The notes under the pieces are model-generated. The model saw only the letters and a list, made by a program, of their open reading frames with translations, made no database searches and had not been told where the DNA came from. From the NCBI GenBank assembly GCA_902825875.1, contig CADECP010000028.1, forward strand, positions 36,353 through 100,352: a stretch of 64,000 nucleotides of DNA, written 5' to 3'. The position numbers and the translations under genes were made by a program. Positions 7,977-18,200 of this stretch are shown here, one piece after another; the first letter of the stretch is position 1, and each line of letters starts with the position of its first letter. Source of the DNA: an uncultured Acidobacteriota bacterium (GTDB lineage: Bacteria > Acidobacteriota > Blastocatellia > RBC074).

Positions 7977-9050
7977 TCAATTCCCGATGTTGATCTGCGC
8001 GAAGTTTGAAACGAATCCCGCCGCCGAAACCACAATTGCCACTGTTCCCACACCTCGCAAACTTTCCGGCAAACGAACATTGAGTTGATCTACTCCGGGC
8101 AAATTCGGATGCGCGCCGGAATACGTCACCTGACAAAGTTGCCCGCCGATTCGCACCTCCATTGCCGGTTGATCGCGCAATCCGGTTCCATACAACACCA
8201 GATAATTCGGCAGGCCGCCGACGGTCACGCTGACCGGCACAGCAATTCGGTTGTTGTCGTAAATGCGTTGATAGCTCCGTCCGTCCGCCGTTACCTGAGC
8301 CGCAGCGACTCCGTTGCCGTTTGCCGTCGCTGTGAAAACGGCAGGATTCGGCCCGGTCAAGGCGCTGCCTTCGGTGCGTTCGCCGTTCGAGCCTAGAATC
8401 AGAACACCGACGGCTCCGGCATTCACCTGCGGCATCAGAAAATTGATCTGGCCGGGCGAAACGTAAAACAACTCTGCCGGAGTGTTGTTCACCAGCACCT
8501 GAGTTCCAGCAAGGTTGGTCGGCAACGGCAAGCTGTTCGCCGAAGCCGTCGCCGAAGTCAGCGATTGGCCTTGCGCGGCGAAAATCGTCGCTATCGAATT
8601 CGACGCCACAGGCGAATTGAACGAAGCCGAATTGACCATGTTCACCAGACTGCCTCCGCCCGTACACAGGTCGCAAGGTTTGGTGTGCGGCGGATTGCCT
8701 GTGGTGACAACCTGGCAAGTTGCGCCGGATTTCATGACTTGTTTGATCGTATAAGTTGCGCCGAATCCGCAGCCGACTGGTTCTGAAAACGAAATGGCGC
8801 TGCCGGGAACCTGGCCGACTTTTGCGCCGCCGCGATAAATTTCGTAACGGTCAATCAGTGAAATCGGATCGCGGTTCAACCAGCGCAAATTGATGTTGGC
8901 GCACGACGACGGATAGCCTTGAAATAGAGGCGGCGTACAGGTGGATTGCGCCGCAACCGGTTCGTTCAGCGGGTTGGATTGAATCGGGAAAAGAGCCAGA
9001 AAAAACAGAAACGACAGCGGGATAAACAACAGAGCCTTTGCTTTGGACAT
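7977..9050 (-). CDS. Secreted protein with TIGR03437-type C-terminal domain
   Basis: The start is placed at 9050 (MSKAKALLFIPL) because AGGAGG lies 4 bases upstream on this strand; a longer frame to 9089 has no such site. A signal peptide (about residues 1-35, ending VAAQS) precedes a Cys-containing region (CTPPLFQGYPSSC...CDLCTGGG) that may be disulfide-linked. From about residue 135 to the end it matches the acidobacterial TIGR03437 family: VNSASF, SIATIFAAQGQSL, PLPTNLAGTQVLVNN, AELFYVSPGQINFLMP and a final VSNFAQINIG. The family is typical of secreted or surface proteins of Acidobacteriota and its function is unknown. It stands alone, convergent with the cox cluster. Confidence 0.78.
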   Translation of the reverse strand: MSKAKALLFIPLSFLFFLALFPIQSNPLNEPVAAQSTCTPPLFQGYPSSCANINLRWLNRDPISLIDRYEIYRGGAKVGQVPGSAISFSEPVGCGFGATYTIKQVMKSGATCQVVTTGNPPHTKPCDLCTGGGSLVNMVNSASFNSPVASNSIATIFAAQGQSLTSATASANSLPLPTNLAGTQVLVNNTPAELFYVSPGQINFLMPQVNAGAVGVLILGSNGERTEGSALTGPNPAVFTATANGNGVAAAQVTADGRSYQRIYDNNRIAVPVSVTVGGLPNYLVLYGTGLRDQPAMEVRIGGQLCQVTYSGAHPNLPGVDQLNVRLPESLRGVGTVAIVVSAAGFVSNFAQINIGN

Positions 9051-9213
9051 ACTTCCTCCTAACCGCCGCGACTTGAAAGCAGGCTCCAAAAAAGCACCAG
9101 AGAGCAGACGTCAGCCTTCATCGCCGGGCAGCGGCAAATTGCTAAGGGACCAGGATTGATAACAAAGGGGCGAAAGAACGCTTGGGATGCGAGAAGGGGA
9201 AGTTTGGACGGGG

Positions 9214-9238
9214 CTGGAATTTCGTGGGCAATGAAATT
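9214..9238. promoter_or_regulatory. Short inverted repeat GGAATTTC/GAAATTCC
   Basis: Eight-base perfect arms with a 9-base spacer lie in the 280-base gap between the divergent TIGR03437 gene and the glycosyltransferase pseudogene. It could be an operator or chance. I see nothing else in this gap. Confidence 0.3.
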
Positions 9239-9333
9239 CCCGGTGAGTCAGCAATACAAAAGCGGGCGCAGTTTAATGTTCTGGCGCTGCCGATTCAATT
9301 GGAAAAGTTTACACGGTACACTTTCAAACCGAG

Positions 9334-10301
9334 ATGAATTATTCAATCGTAGTTCCATTCCACAACGAAGAAGACAACTTGCCGGAGTTGTACCGCCGAT
9401 TGACGCGCGTGATGGAAAGCCTGAATGATTACGAACTGGTGTTCGTGGACGACGGCAGCGATGATCGGACGCATCAATTGTTGCGCGAAATCTGCGATCT
9501 CGATCCGCGAGTCGTCGGCGTTCGGCTTCGGTGAAACTTCGGGCAGACGGCGGCGCTGGCTGCTGGTTTCAATTAAGCTGTCGGCAATGTCGTCATTGCA
9601 ATGGACGGCGACTTGCAACATCAGCCCGAAGACATTCCTCGATTTGTCGAAAAGCTCGACGAAGGTTTCGACGTGGCCAGCGGCTGGCGGCAAAATCGGC
9701 AGGGCGGATTTTGGCAACGTTTCCTTCGCGCATTGCTAATCGGATGATGGCACTGGCTTCGGGCGTGGCAATTCATGATTTCGGTACTACGTTCAAAGCG
9801 TATCGCCGCGAAGTGTTGGAACGCATTCCGATTTATGGCCAGATGCACCGGTTCATTCCGGCAATGGCCAGCATTGAAGGCGCGTTGATCGCCGAAATCC
9901 CCATCGAAGACAAACCGCGTTTGAGCGGCAAATCGCATTACGGCATCTCGCGGACTTTCCAGGTGATGTTCGACATTCTGACGATTCGGCTGATCGTTCG
10001 GTATTTGTCACGCCGCTACATTTTTTCGGCGGTATCGGAGCGGCGATGATCGCTGTATCTGGCGTGCTGGCCGGATGGCTGCTTTTCAAAAAACTTTTCT
10101 GGCGGGAAGTCATCTTCATCGAAAACGGCCCGATGCTGATTTTCGCCGCGGTGACGTTTTTGGGGGGGATTGCAGTTTTTGGGCTTCGGCTTGCTGGGCG
10201 ATTTGCTGGCGCGGTTGTATTACGCGCCGCAGCGCCGAGACATTTACAACGTGGCACGAGTTTACCGGACTGAACGTCAGCGTATTCATCTCACAAAGTA
10301 A
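9334..10301 (+). pseudogene. GT2 polyprenyl-phosphate glycosyltransferase (GtrB/DPM1-like), degraded
   Basis: Read through its lesions this is a complete family-2 glycosyltransferase of the undecaprenyl-phosphate sugar transferase type: SIVVPFHNEEDNLPELY, VFVDDGSDD, RNFGQTAALAAGFN, IAMDGDLQHQPEDIP, the KAYRREV and KSHYGISRTF segments, then two C-terminal membrane helices and a basic tail ending RIHLTK. It carries two in-frame stops (TGA 9532-9534, expected CGA; TAA 9574-9576, expected CAA; both are C-to-T changes) and three frame changes (about 9720-9726, 10011-10013, and in the T5G7 run near 10156-10168). Five lesions in under 1 kb with otherwise conserved sequence suggest a recently inactivated gene. 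Error-prone assembly is the alternative, but the rest of the window does not show such errors. Confidence 0.85.
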
Positions 10302-10314
10302 ATCATAAGATTGG

Positions 10315-13300
10315 ATGGCTCAGTTGATGGCGCAAATCCTGATCTTTAGCTTCCGGCATGGCTGCGGCTTGCTGTTGTTTTGCCTGATAGCGGCTGCTCC
10401 GGCGGTGGCGCAATACAGCCCCTATCGCTTTGACCACTGGACGACCGACAACGGGTTGCCGCAGAACACCGTGACCAGCGTCGTCGAGACCCGCGACGGT
10501 TATTTGTGGCTGACGACACTCGATGGGCTGGCGCGGTTTGACGGCGTGCGCTTCACTGTCTTCGATAAGAGCAATTCCAAAGGCATCACCAGCAACCGCT
10601 TTTTACGCCTGTACGAAGCTGAAGACGGGGCGCTGCTAATCGGGACTGAAGACAGCGGGTTGACCATTTACCGCAATGGTCTCTTCACCACCTACACCAT
10701 CGCCGACGGCTTGCCGAGCAACCAGGTTTTGGAGATTTTCCCGGACTTCAATGGGGAGCCGGTGATTGCCACCTTGAAAGGCGCGGTCTCTCTGCGCGGC
10801 GGCAAATTCATCCCTGCGCCGCCGGAATACCAGAATCCGAAGCTGAAGCTGTATCTGGCTCCTTCCGGGGCGCGCGTGACGATTGACGAGAGCGGGGTGA
10901 AGCGGGTCAAAGATGGGCGCGAGACCGATTATCCAATCAAACTTGGAGCGAGCGATTTCTCTGTCTGGGTGATGCCTTACGAAGACAGCCGGGGCAATCT
11001 CTGGATTCGTGAGGGAGCGAATCTTTACCTGCTGCGCGACAGCACAGTCACATCTTTCCCCGGTGTGCCGCCGCTTCGTCCGATGTGTGAAGACGCTGAC
11101 GGTGGCATCTGGTTTGGCAAGCCTGCTCTGGCGGGATATTCAGGAGACTTTCTGGCTCGTTTCAAGGATGGGCGCTTCACGTTTTTTGGCGAGGCCGACG
11201 GACTGCTCAAAGCTTCGATCCGTTCCATCATCCGTGATCGGGAAGGCTCGCTCTGGCTGGCCACGACGCGCGGGCTGTATCGCGCGCGCAAACGGCTGAT
11301 GACGGCCTATTCGATTGAGAGCGGTCTGCCGAGCCACGAAGTCTACCCGTTGGCACAATCCCGCGATGGCCAAATCTGGATCGGGACAACGCTGGGGCTG
11401 AGCCGGGGCGGGCTGAGAGATGGGCGCGTCGAAAGTTTCTCGCCACTCCTGCCCGGCGCTAACGTTCAGGCGCTATGGGAGGACGCAACGGGAAGGATGT
11501 GGATCGGCATTGAAGGTGGCTTGCGTCGCTATGAAAACGGGAAAATTCAAAACCTCTCGGTCAAGGCGGCTATCTATGGCGTGAGATCAGGCCGCGACGG
11601 CAAGTACTGGGTCGCTTCCAGCCAGGGATTATTCAAATTCGACGACGACAAGATCATCGCTCATTACACGACGAAAGACGGGTTGCCGAGCAATGACGTG
11701 AAGACCCTTCATCAAGACCGGCGCGGCACGCTCTGGTTCGGGACTTACGGTGGATTGGCCCAGCTCAAAGACGGCAGGTTCATCTCCTACACGGCAGCAG
11801 ATGGGTTGGCGGGTAATCGGGTGCGGGCGATTTATGAAGACGCGGACGGAACGCTTTGGATTGGGACGTATGACGACGGATTGAGTCGGCTGCGTGACGG
11901 CAGGTTTTTCAACTACCGGACTGAGCAGGGTCTTTACAACAACGGCGTCTTTCAAATTCTGGAAGACCGGCACGGCAATTTCTGGATCGGTTGCAACAAA
12001 GGCATCTATCGCGTCAGTCGCCACGAGTTGAATGAGCTGGCCGAAGGTCGTCTCACGCGCGTGAGCAGTGTCGCGTTCGGCAAACAGGACGGAATGCTCA
12101 ACACCGAATGCAACGGCGGGCGGCAAGCGGCGGGCTTCGTGGCGCAAGACGGCAAGCTCTGGTTTCCGACGATGGGTGGTGTGGTGGTGATTGATCCCGA
12201 AGCCGCGCCCGTCAATCCGCTGCCGCCGCCCGTGAAGATCGAAGCGGTCACGCTCGAACGCGGCCCGGTGGATTTCAGCTTTCAGCTTTCAGACAGGGGG
12301 GGCGTGACCATCGCGCCGGGCCAGCGCGACCTGGAGATCAGTTATACGGGTTTGAGTTTCATCCGCTCCGAACAGGTCAAATTCAAATACAAGCTGGAGG
12401 GATTGGACACGGATTGGATGGACGTGGGAACGCGGCGGGTGGTTTATTTTCCGTATCTTTCGCCTGGCAGTTACACCTTCCGAATCAGCGCAGCCAACAG
12501 CGACGGCGTCTGGAACGATGCGGGCGCAAGCCTTCGCATCGTGGTCGAGCCGCCGTTCTGGCGCAGGTGGTGGTTCATCACGCTGGCTTCGCTCAGCGTT
12601 GTCGGCACGGTCTTGCTGATTTTCCGGCAGCGCGTCGCTCGCTTGCGACAGGCTCACGCGGCGCAGGAAGCGTTCTCGCGCCAGTTGCTCGATTCGCAGG
12701 AGCAGGAACGCCAGCGCATCGCTGCCGAATTGCACGACAGCCTGGGACAGAGCCTGCTCATCATCAAAAATCGCAGCTTTCTCGCGCTGGATTCCTTCGA
12801 CGACACAGAAGCCGCGCGTGAGCAAGTAGAAGAAATTTCCGAAGCCAGCGCCCACGCGATTGAAGAAGTGCGCGAGATCGCCTACAACCTGCGCCCGTAC
12901 AAGATGGAGCGATTCGGCCTGACCAAAACGCTTCAGGCCATGTGCCAGCAAGCCGCACGCACTTCGGGCATCCGTTTCGACACCGCGTTGCAAAACATTG
13001 ACGGACTGTTTCCGAACGAAGCCGAATTGAACCTTTATCGCGTCGTGCAGGAAAGCGTCAACAACATCCTCAAGCATTCGCGCGCGACCGAGGCGAAGTT
13101 GACGATTGAACGCGACGAACGCGAGGTGCGAATGAAAATCGAAGACAACGGCCAGGGATTTTCGATTGCGGATTCTCAGAAGATGCGACGCAATCCGCAA
13201 TCCGGTGGGTTTGGGCTGATTGGCATGGCCGAGCGCGTGCGGCTGCTGGGCGGCGCATACACGCTTGATTCCGCGCCGGGGCAAGGCACAACGATTACCG

Positions 13301-13323
13301 TCAAACTGACGATTCCTGATTAG
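10315..13323 (+). CDS. Periplasmic-sensing histidine kinase with Reg_prop propeller and Y_Y_Y domain
   Basis: This 1002-residue hybrid-size sensor has a signal peptide (residues 1-33). It then carries many two-component-regulator propeller units, each with a GLPxxxV...DxxGxLWxGT-like pattern, e.g. DGLPSNDVKTLHQDRRGTLW (about 35-650), building two seven-bladed propellers. A Y_Y_Y domain follows (about 690-750, FKYKLEGLDTDWMDVG), then a membrane helix (about 752-774). The cytoplasmic kinase has a HisKA_3 dimerisation domain with phospho-acceptor His807 in AAELHDSLGQS and a HATPase domain (NILKHS N-box, EDNGQGF, GGFGLIGMAERV). It lacks a receiver domain and signals to the NarL-type regulator encoded 75 bases downstream. 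The ligand is unknown; this architecture often senses carbohydrates. Confidence 0.93.
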   Translation: MAQLMAQILIFSFRHGCGLLLFCLIAAAPAVAQYSPYRFDHWTTDNGLPQNTVTSVVETRDGYLWLTTLDGLARFDGVRFTVFDKSNSKGITSNRFLRLYEAEDGALLIGTEDSGLTIYRNGLFTTYTIADGLPSNQVLEIFPDFNGEPVIATLKGAVSLRGGKFIPAPPEYQNPKLKLYLAPSGARVTIDESGVKRVKDGRETDYPIKLGASDFSVWVMPYEDSRGNLWIREGANLYLLRDSTVTSFPGVPPLRPMCEDADGGIWFGKPALAGYSGDFLARFKDGRFTFFGEADGLLKASIRSIIRDREGSLWLATTRGLYRARKRLMTAYSIESGLPSHEVYPLAQSRDGQIWIGTTLGLSRGGLRDGRVESFSPLLPGANVQALWEDATGRMWIGIEGGLRRYENGKIQNLSVKAAIYGVRSGRDGKYWVASSQGLFKFDDDKIIAHYTTKDGLPSNDVKTLHQDRRGTLWFGTYGGLAQLKDGRFISYTAADGLAGNRVRAIYEDADGTLWIGTYDDGLSRLRDGRFFNYRTEQGLYNNGVFQILEDRHGNFWIGCNKGIYRVSRHELNELAEGRLTRVSSVAFGKQDGMLNTECNGGRQAAGFVAQDGKLWFPTMGGVVVIDPEAAPVNPLPPPVKIEAVTLERGPVDFSFQLSDRGGVTIAPGQRDLEISYTGLSFIRSEQVKFKYKLEGLDTDWMDVGTRRVVYFPYLSPGSYTFRISAANSDGVWNDAGASLRIVVEPPFWRRWWFITLASLSVVGTVLLIFRQRVARLRQAHAAQEAFSRQLLDSQEQERQRIAAELHDSLGQSLLIIKNRSFLALDSFDDTEAAREQVEEISEASAHAIEEVREIAYNLRPYKMERFGLTKTLQAMCQQAARTSGIRFDTALQNIDGLFPNEAELNLYRVVQESVNNILKHSRATEAKLTIERDEREVRMKIEDNGQGFSIADSQKMRRNPQSGGFGLIGMAERVRLLGGAYTLDSAPGQGTTITVKLTIPD

Positions 13324-13386
13324 GTACGCACGCGGGGGCGCGTGCGAATTTCCGACAAAGACCGCACGCGGGGGCGCATGTGTACC
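13324..13386. repeat. GC-rich repeated hairpin between kinase and regulator
   Basis: CGCACGCGGGGGCGCGTGCG (13327-13346) is a perfect 8-base stem with a GGGG loop. A second copy of CGCACGCGGGGGCGC follows at 13363-13377, and the whole block is bounded by GGTAC (13323 region) and GTACC (13382-13386). It fills the space between the kinase stop and the regulator start. No U-run follows, so read-through is expected. Confidence 0.65.
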
Positions 13387-13397
13387 AAAGAAAGCGT

Positions 13398-14054
13398 ATG
13401 AAAGACGAAATTCGCATTCTGATTGCCGACGACCATCCGATTTTTCGCCAGGGCTTGCGCCAGGTCATCGAACGCGATCCGCGCTTGCGCGTCATCGCCG
13501 AAGCCGAAGACGGCGCAGCGGCGCTCGAACAGATCGAAAAGTTGCAGCCAAACATCGCGCTGCTCGATCTGGACATGCCGGAACTGGATGGTTTCGCGGT
13601 GGCGCGCCGCGTGCGCGAGGCCGCCTGGCCGGTGACGATCGTCTTTCTGACCATGCACAAGGACGAGATGCACTTCAACGAGGCGCTCGATTTGGGCGCG
13701 AAAGGTTATGTGGTCAAAGACAGCGCGGCGGCGGATGTCGTCAATTGCCTGAAGACCGTCGCCGCCGGACAGAACTACATCAGCCCTTCGCTTTCCACCT
13801 TGTTGCTCAGCCGCCATCAGCGCACTTCGACCCTGCTCGGCCAGCCCGGCTTGCGGGATTTGACCGCCACCGAACGCCGCGTCCTGGCCTTGCTGGCTGA
13901 TTACAAAACCAGTAAACAGATCGCGGATGAACTCGGTGTCAGCGTCCGCACCATCGAAAACCATCGCGCTCATATCTGTCAGAAACTTGATCTGCACGGC
14001 AGCCACGCGCTGGTCAAATTCGCCATCCAGCACAAATCCGAATTGGCCGGATAA
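13398..14054 (+). CDS. LuxR/NarL-family response regulator
   Basis: A 218-residue response regulator. The receiver domain (about 6-122) has the acidic pair Asp11-Asp12, phospho-acceptor Asp57 in LLDLDMPELDG, Thr in FLTMHKD and Lys in GYVVKDS. The GerE-type helix-turn-helix (about 150-210) reads LTATERRVLALLADYKTSKQ, then IADELGVSVRTIENHRAHIC. The start at 13398 (MKDEIRIL) is preferred over an ATG six codons earlier, because receiver domains begin within a few residues of the first strand and the upstream codons fall in the repeat. It is the cognate partner of the preceding kinase. A palindrome 25 bases after its stop, ahead of the peroxiredoxin gene, is a possible binding site. Confidence 0.93.
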   Translation: MKDEIRILIADDHPIFRQGLRQVIERDPRLRVIAEAEDGAAALEQIEKLQPNIALLDLDMPELDGFAVARRVREAAWPVTIVFLTMHKDEMHFNEALDLGAKGYVVKDSAAADVVNCLKTVAAGQNYISPSLSTLLLSRHQRTSTLLGQPGLRDLTATERRVLALLADYKTSKQIADELGVSVRTIENHRAHICQKLDLHGSHALVKFAIQHKSELAG

Positions 14055-14058
14055 GCAA

Positions 14059-14110
14059 AACTACTCAGAAAATTGAGCAGAACTACTCACGCAGATTGAG
14101 TAGTTCTGCT
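14059..14110. promoter_or_regulatory. Perfect 14-base palindrome plus half-site upstream of peroxiredoxin
   Basis: AGCAGAACTACTCA (14076-14089) and TGAGTAGTTCTGCT (14097-14110) are perfect inverted arms around a 7-base spacer. A third copy, AAACTACTCA, lies at 14059-14068 in the same direction as the left arm. There is no T-tract, so this looks more like an operator for a dimeric regulator than a terminator. It lies between the response regulator and the peroxiredoxin gene. Confidence 0.5.
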
Positions 14111-14219
14111 TGCGCGCCAGCCTCAGTCTTTCCCGCACAATCCCGCCCGTCGTTGGAAGAAACGCTTCCCGGCAAACAACCCGATAAACGCAGTTACCTA
14201 CCAGCAAAGGAGACAACTC

Positions 14220-14855
14220 ATGGCAATCAGATTGGGCGACGACGCGCCGAACTTTCAGGCGGCAACCACTGAAGGCGAGATCAGCTTTTACGATTGGATG
14301 GGCAACGGCTGGGCCGTGCTCTTTTCACACCCGAAGGATTTCACGCCCGTTTGCACCACCGAACTCGGCGAATGCGCGCGGCTCAAGCCGGAGTTCGAGC
14401 GGCGCGGCGTCAAGGTCATAGGTCTCAGTGTTGATCCGCTGGATTCGCACAAAGGTTGGGCTGCCGACATTGCTGAAACGCAAGGGCACGCTCTGAACTT
14501 CCCTGTCATCGCCGACGCCGACCGCAAGGTTTCTGACCTGTACGGAATGATCCATCCGAACGCCAGCGATACTTTCACCGTGCGCTCGGTGTTCATCATC
14601 GGCCCGGACAAGAAGGTCAAATTGACGCTGACTTATCCGGCCAGCACCGGGCGCAACTTCGCGGAGATTTTGCGCGTGATTGATTCACTGCAATTGACGG
14701 CCAAATACAGCGTGGCCACGCCGGTCAACTGGAAGGACGGCGACGATTGCATCATCGTCCCGGCGGTCAGCGACGAAGCAGCCAAAGAGAAATTCCCCGA
14801 CGGTTGGAAGACCATCAAACCTTACCTGCGCATTGTCCCTCAGCCGAACAAGTAG
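14220..14855 (+). CDS. 1-Cys peroxiredoxin (Prx6 type)
   Basis: This thiol peroxidase reduces H2O2 and organic hydroperoxides in the cytoplasm. The peroxidatic Cys45 lies in FTPVCTTE, and the HPKDFTPVC context together with the long C-terminal dimerisation region (residues 165-211, ending KPYLRIVPQP) place it in the Prx6 group rather than the AhpC or BCP groups. No resolving cysteine is seen, as expected of 1-Cys enzymes. An AGGAG lies 8 bases before the ATG. The 165-base leader contains a perfect palindrome that may bind a regulator, possibly the neighbouring LuxR-type one. The length of 211 residues is normal for the family. Confidence 0.93.
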   Translation: MAIRLGDDAPNFQAATTEGEISFYDWMGNGWAVLFSHPKDFTPVCTTELGECARLKPEFERRGVKVIGLSVDPLDSHKGWAADIAETQGHALNFPVIADADRKVSDLYGMIHPNASDTFTVRSVFIIGPDKKVKLTLTYPASTGRNFAEILRVIDSLQLTAKYSVATPVNWKDGDDCIIVPAVSDEAAKEKFPDGWKTIKPYLRIVPQPNK

Positions 14856-14909
14856 CCAACGGCACAAAGCAAGCGGCGTGTTCGAGCGTCCACTGAAGGA
14901 GCACGAAAG

Positions 14910-15275
14910 ATGATGAAAGTCTTGATCGTGGATGACAACGCGGAGATGCGCCGCCTGCTGCGCGGTTTTGTCGCGCGGCTGGCCGAAGCCGTTTACGAAT
15001 GCGAAGACGGCGCGCAGGCCGTTGAAGTTTATGCCGCCGAACAACTGACCGCCGCCGATTGGGTCTTGATGGACATTGAAATGCCGCGCGTGGACGGGCT
15101 GGAAGCGACGCGGCAGTTGAAAAGTCATTGGCCGGACGCGCGCGTCTGTCTGGTCACTGGCCACGACTTGCCGGAATGGCGCGAAGCCGCGGCGTCGGTA
15201 GGCGCTTCCGGTTACGTGTTGAAAGAAGAACTGCATAACGTGCGCCGACTGTTGCGCGCACAGGAGGAACTGTAA
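14910..15275 (+). CDS. Single-domain response regulator (CheY-like receiver)
   Basis: A 121-residue stand-alone receiver with the acidic pair Asp8-Asp9, phospho-acceptor Asp55 in VLMDIEMPRVDG, Thr in LVTGHD and Lys in GYVLKEE. No output domain is present, so it must act by protein contact or as a phosphate sink. GAAGGAGC precedes the ATG. Its stop overlaps the start of the kelch-repeat gene by one base (TAATG), so the two are translationally coupled. That tie between a cytoplasmic receiver and an exported repeat protein is unusual and its meaning is unknown. Confidence 0.9.
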   Translation: MMKVLIVDDNAEMRRLLRGFVARLAEAVYECEDGAQAVEVYAAEQLTAADWVLMDIEMPRVDGLEATRQLKSHWPDARVCLVTGHDLPEWREAAASVGASGYVLKEELHNVRRLLRAQEEL

Positions 15276-18200
15276 TGAGAACAGCAAACACAAAACGATT
15301 TCGCATTATCTGCCTGGCGTTGCTTGTGGCGCTGGGTCTGTCGTTGACGCTGACGATGAAATCGAGCCGGGCTTCGGCTGCGACCAATCTCAATGCGGCC
15401 CGACAACTCAGCTTCAAAGAGCGCGTGGCTTACCAGCGCGCGATTGAGGAAGTTTACTGGCGAGGCCGCATCTGGCCAGCCGCCAATGTGCAGCCCAAGC
15501 CATCGCTTGACGCCGTGATGCCGCAGTCGGAGATCGAGGCCAAGGTGGTTGACTACTTGCGAAAGTCGCAGGCGCTGGAAGATCAATGGCAGCGCCCGAT
15601 CAGCGCCGAGCAGTTGCAGGCCGAGCTGGATCGCATGGCCAAGGAGACCAAACAGCCCGCCGTGCTGCGCGAGCTTCACCGGGCGCTGGGCGACGATCCT
15701 TTCGTCATCGCCGAGTGTCTGGCGCGGCCCGCGCTGGTCGAGCGATTGATCCGCAACTGGTACGCGCACGACGAACGCTTCCACGGCGAGTTGAAACAAC
15801 GCGCCGTGCGGGAACTGCTGACACACAGCGCCGCGCCGCAACTGCGACAGACCAGCGGCGAATACGCCGAAGTGGAATGGACGCGAGACGAGCGCGTGCA
15901 ATCCAGGCAGCGCGGCGCCGAAGCAAGAGCCGTGGCAATGAGCGATGAGGGGTGGGAGCGTGAGACGCGGCAATTCGGCCAGTTGCGCGAGGACGAGGCG
16001 CGGTATTTTGTGATGATGGCGCTGGCGCAAGGGAAAGAGCGGATGAAGGTGGCCGTGGTCGAATGGCGCAAGGAGCCGTTCGACCAGTGGTGGACGAGGA
16101 TCAGAGAGCAAACTGAGAAGGCAGAGATGCCGCCATCGGCAACCGGGTATGAATATCAGCTTCGGTCGCTTTCCGCCGCCGCCACTGCGGGCGCCGACGA
16201 TACCTGGGCGATTCTGTCAGGCGCGCCCGCTGAACGATACGAGCACACCGCCGTTTGGACGGGCAGCGAGATGATTGTTTGGGGCGGGCAGGACTCCAGC
16301 GGCGTTTTCAACACCGGGGGCCGCTACAACCCGGCTACCGACACCTGGACGGCGACCAGCCTGACGGGCGCTCCCAGCGCACGAAGCCAGCACACCGCCG
16401 TCTGGACGGGCACGGAAATGATCGTCTGGGGCGGAGGCGGGACGGACACCGGAGGTCGCTACAATCCGGCCAGCAACAGTTGGAGCGCGACCAATACGGT
16501 TGTTGCGCCCGCCGAGCGCCGCGAACACACTGCGGTCTGGACGGGCAGTGAGATGATCATCTGGGGCGGGACTGATCCATCGTTCGCCCGCCTCAACAGC
16601 GGTGGGCGCTACAATCCGGTGAGCGACAACTGGACGGCCACCAGCCTGACAAACGCTCCGGTTGGGAGCGCACGTCACACGGCGGTATGGACGGGGAATG
16701 AAATGATCGTCTGGGGCGGGCAGGACTCCAGCTTCAGCAATCTCAACACCGGAGGCCGGTACAATCCGAGCACGAACAGTTGGACTGCGACCGGTCTGAC
16801 CGGGGTTCCCGCCGCGCGCTGGGACCAAAGCGCCGTCTGGACGGGCAGCGAGATGATCGTCTGGGGCGGCGACAGCGGCGGCGGCGTCTTGAACACCGGA
16901 GGCCGCTACAATCCCGCCGCGAATGGCTGGACGGCGACGACTACCACCGGCGCTCCCACCGCGCGCCACCGCCAAAGCGCCGTCTGGACGGGCAGCGAGT
17001 TGATTGTCTGGGGCGGACGACACCCCAGTCTCGGCCATTTCAACAGCGGGGGCCGCTACAATCCGGCCAGCGACAGTTGGCTCGCCACCAGCACCGTTGG
17101 CGCGCCCGCCGCGCGAGAAATCCACAAGACCGTCTGGACGGGCAGCGAAATGATCGTTTGGGGCGGGCAGACCTCCGGCGGCGTCTATCTCAACACCGGA
17201 GGCCGCTACAATCCGGCTACGAATAGTTGGCTCGCCACCAGCGGGTCTACGTTTGACACTCCCATTGCGCGCAACGAACACACCGCCGTTTGGACGGGCA
17301 GCGAGATGATCATCTGGGGCGGGCAGGACGCCAGCGGCGTTTTCAACACCGGGGGCCGCTTCAACCCGGTCACCGGGGGATGGACGCCGACCAGCGCCAC
17401 CAGCGCGCCCGCCGCGCGCCACCGCCACACGGCTGTCTGGACGGGCACGGAGGTGATCGTCTGGGGCGGGCGGAATTTCAGCAGCGTGCTCAACAGCGGG
17501 GGCCGCTACAATCCGGGCACGAATAGTTGGGCCGCCGCCAGCAGCGCCGGTGTCCCCGCCGCGCGCGACGAACACAGCGCCGTCTGGACGGGCAGCGAGA
17601 TGATCGTCTGGGGCGGGGACGACTCCAGCAGCGTTTTCAACACCGGGGGCCGCTACAATCCGGGCACGAACAGTTGGATCGCAACCAACACGGTTGGCGC
17701 GCCCACCGAGCGAATAGATCACACGGCGGTCTGGACGGGCAGCGAGATGATCGTCTGGGGTGGGCAGGACTCAGGCGGCGCTTCCAACAGCGGGGGCCGC
17801 TACAGCCCGGCCACCGACACCTGGACGGCCACCAGCGGCGCCGGCGTTCCCACCACGCGAACTCAGCATACCGCGGTCTGGACGGGCAGCGAGATGATCG
17901 TCTGGGGCGGGACGGACTTCGGCAGCTTTTTCAACACCGGAGGCCGCTACAACCCGGCCAGCGACAGTTGGATCGGCGCCAGTACGGTTGGCGCGCCCGC
18001 GGCGCGGCGTGAGCACACAGCGGTTTGGACGGGCAGCGAGATGATCGTCTGGGGCGGAACGGACAGCAGCTTCAACTTTCTCAACAGCGGGGGCCGCTAC
18101 AATCCGGCGAGCAATAGCTGGGCGGCCACCAGCCTGACGGATGCTCCGTCCGCGCGCAGGCGACACACTGCGGTCTGGACGGGAAATGAAATGATCGTCT

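Noticed and set aside
9156..9428. 90-residue plus-strand frame overlapping the glycosyltransferase start
   Set aside because: No ribosome site or family features and it overlaps the conserved N-terminus of the glycosyltransferase in another frame.
14076..14110. Rho-independent terminator of the response regulator
   Set aside because: The stem is perfect, but it is A/T-mixed with a 7-base loop and no T-run on either side; an operator fits better.
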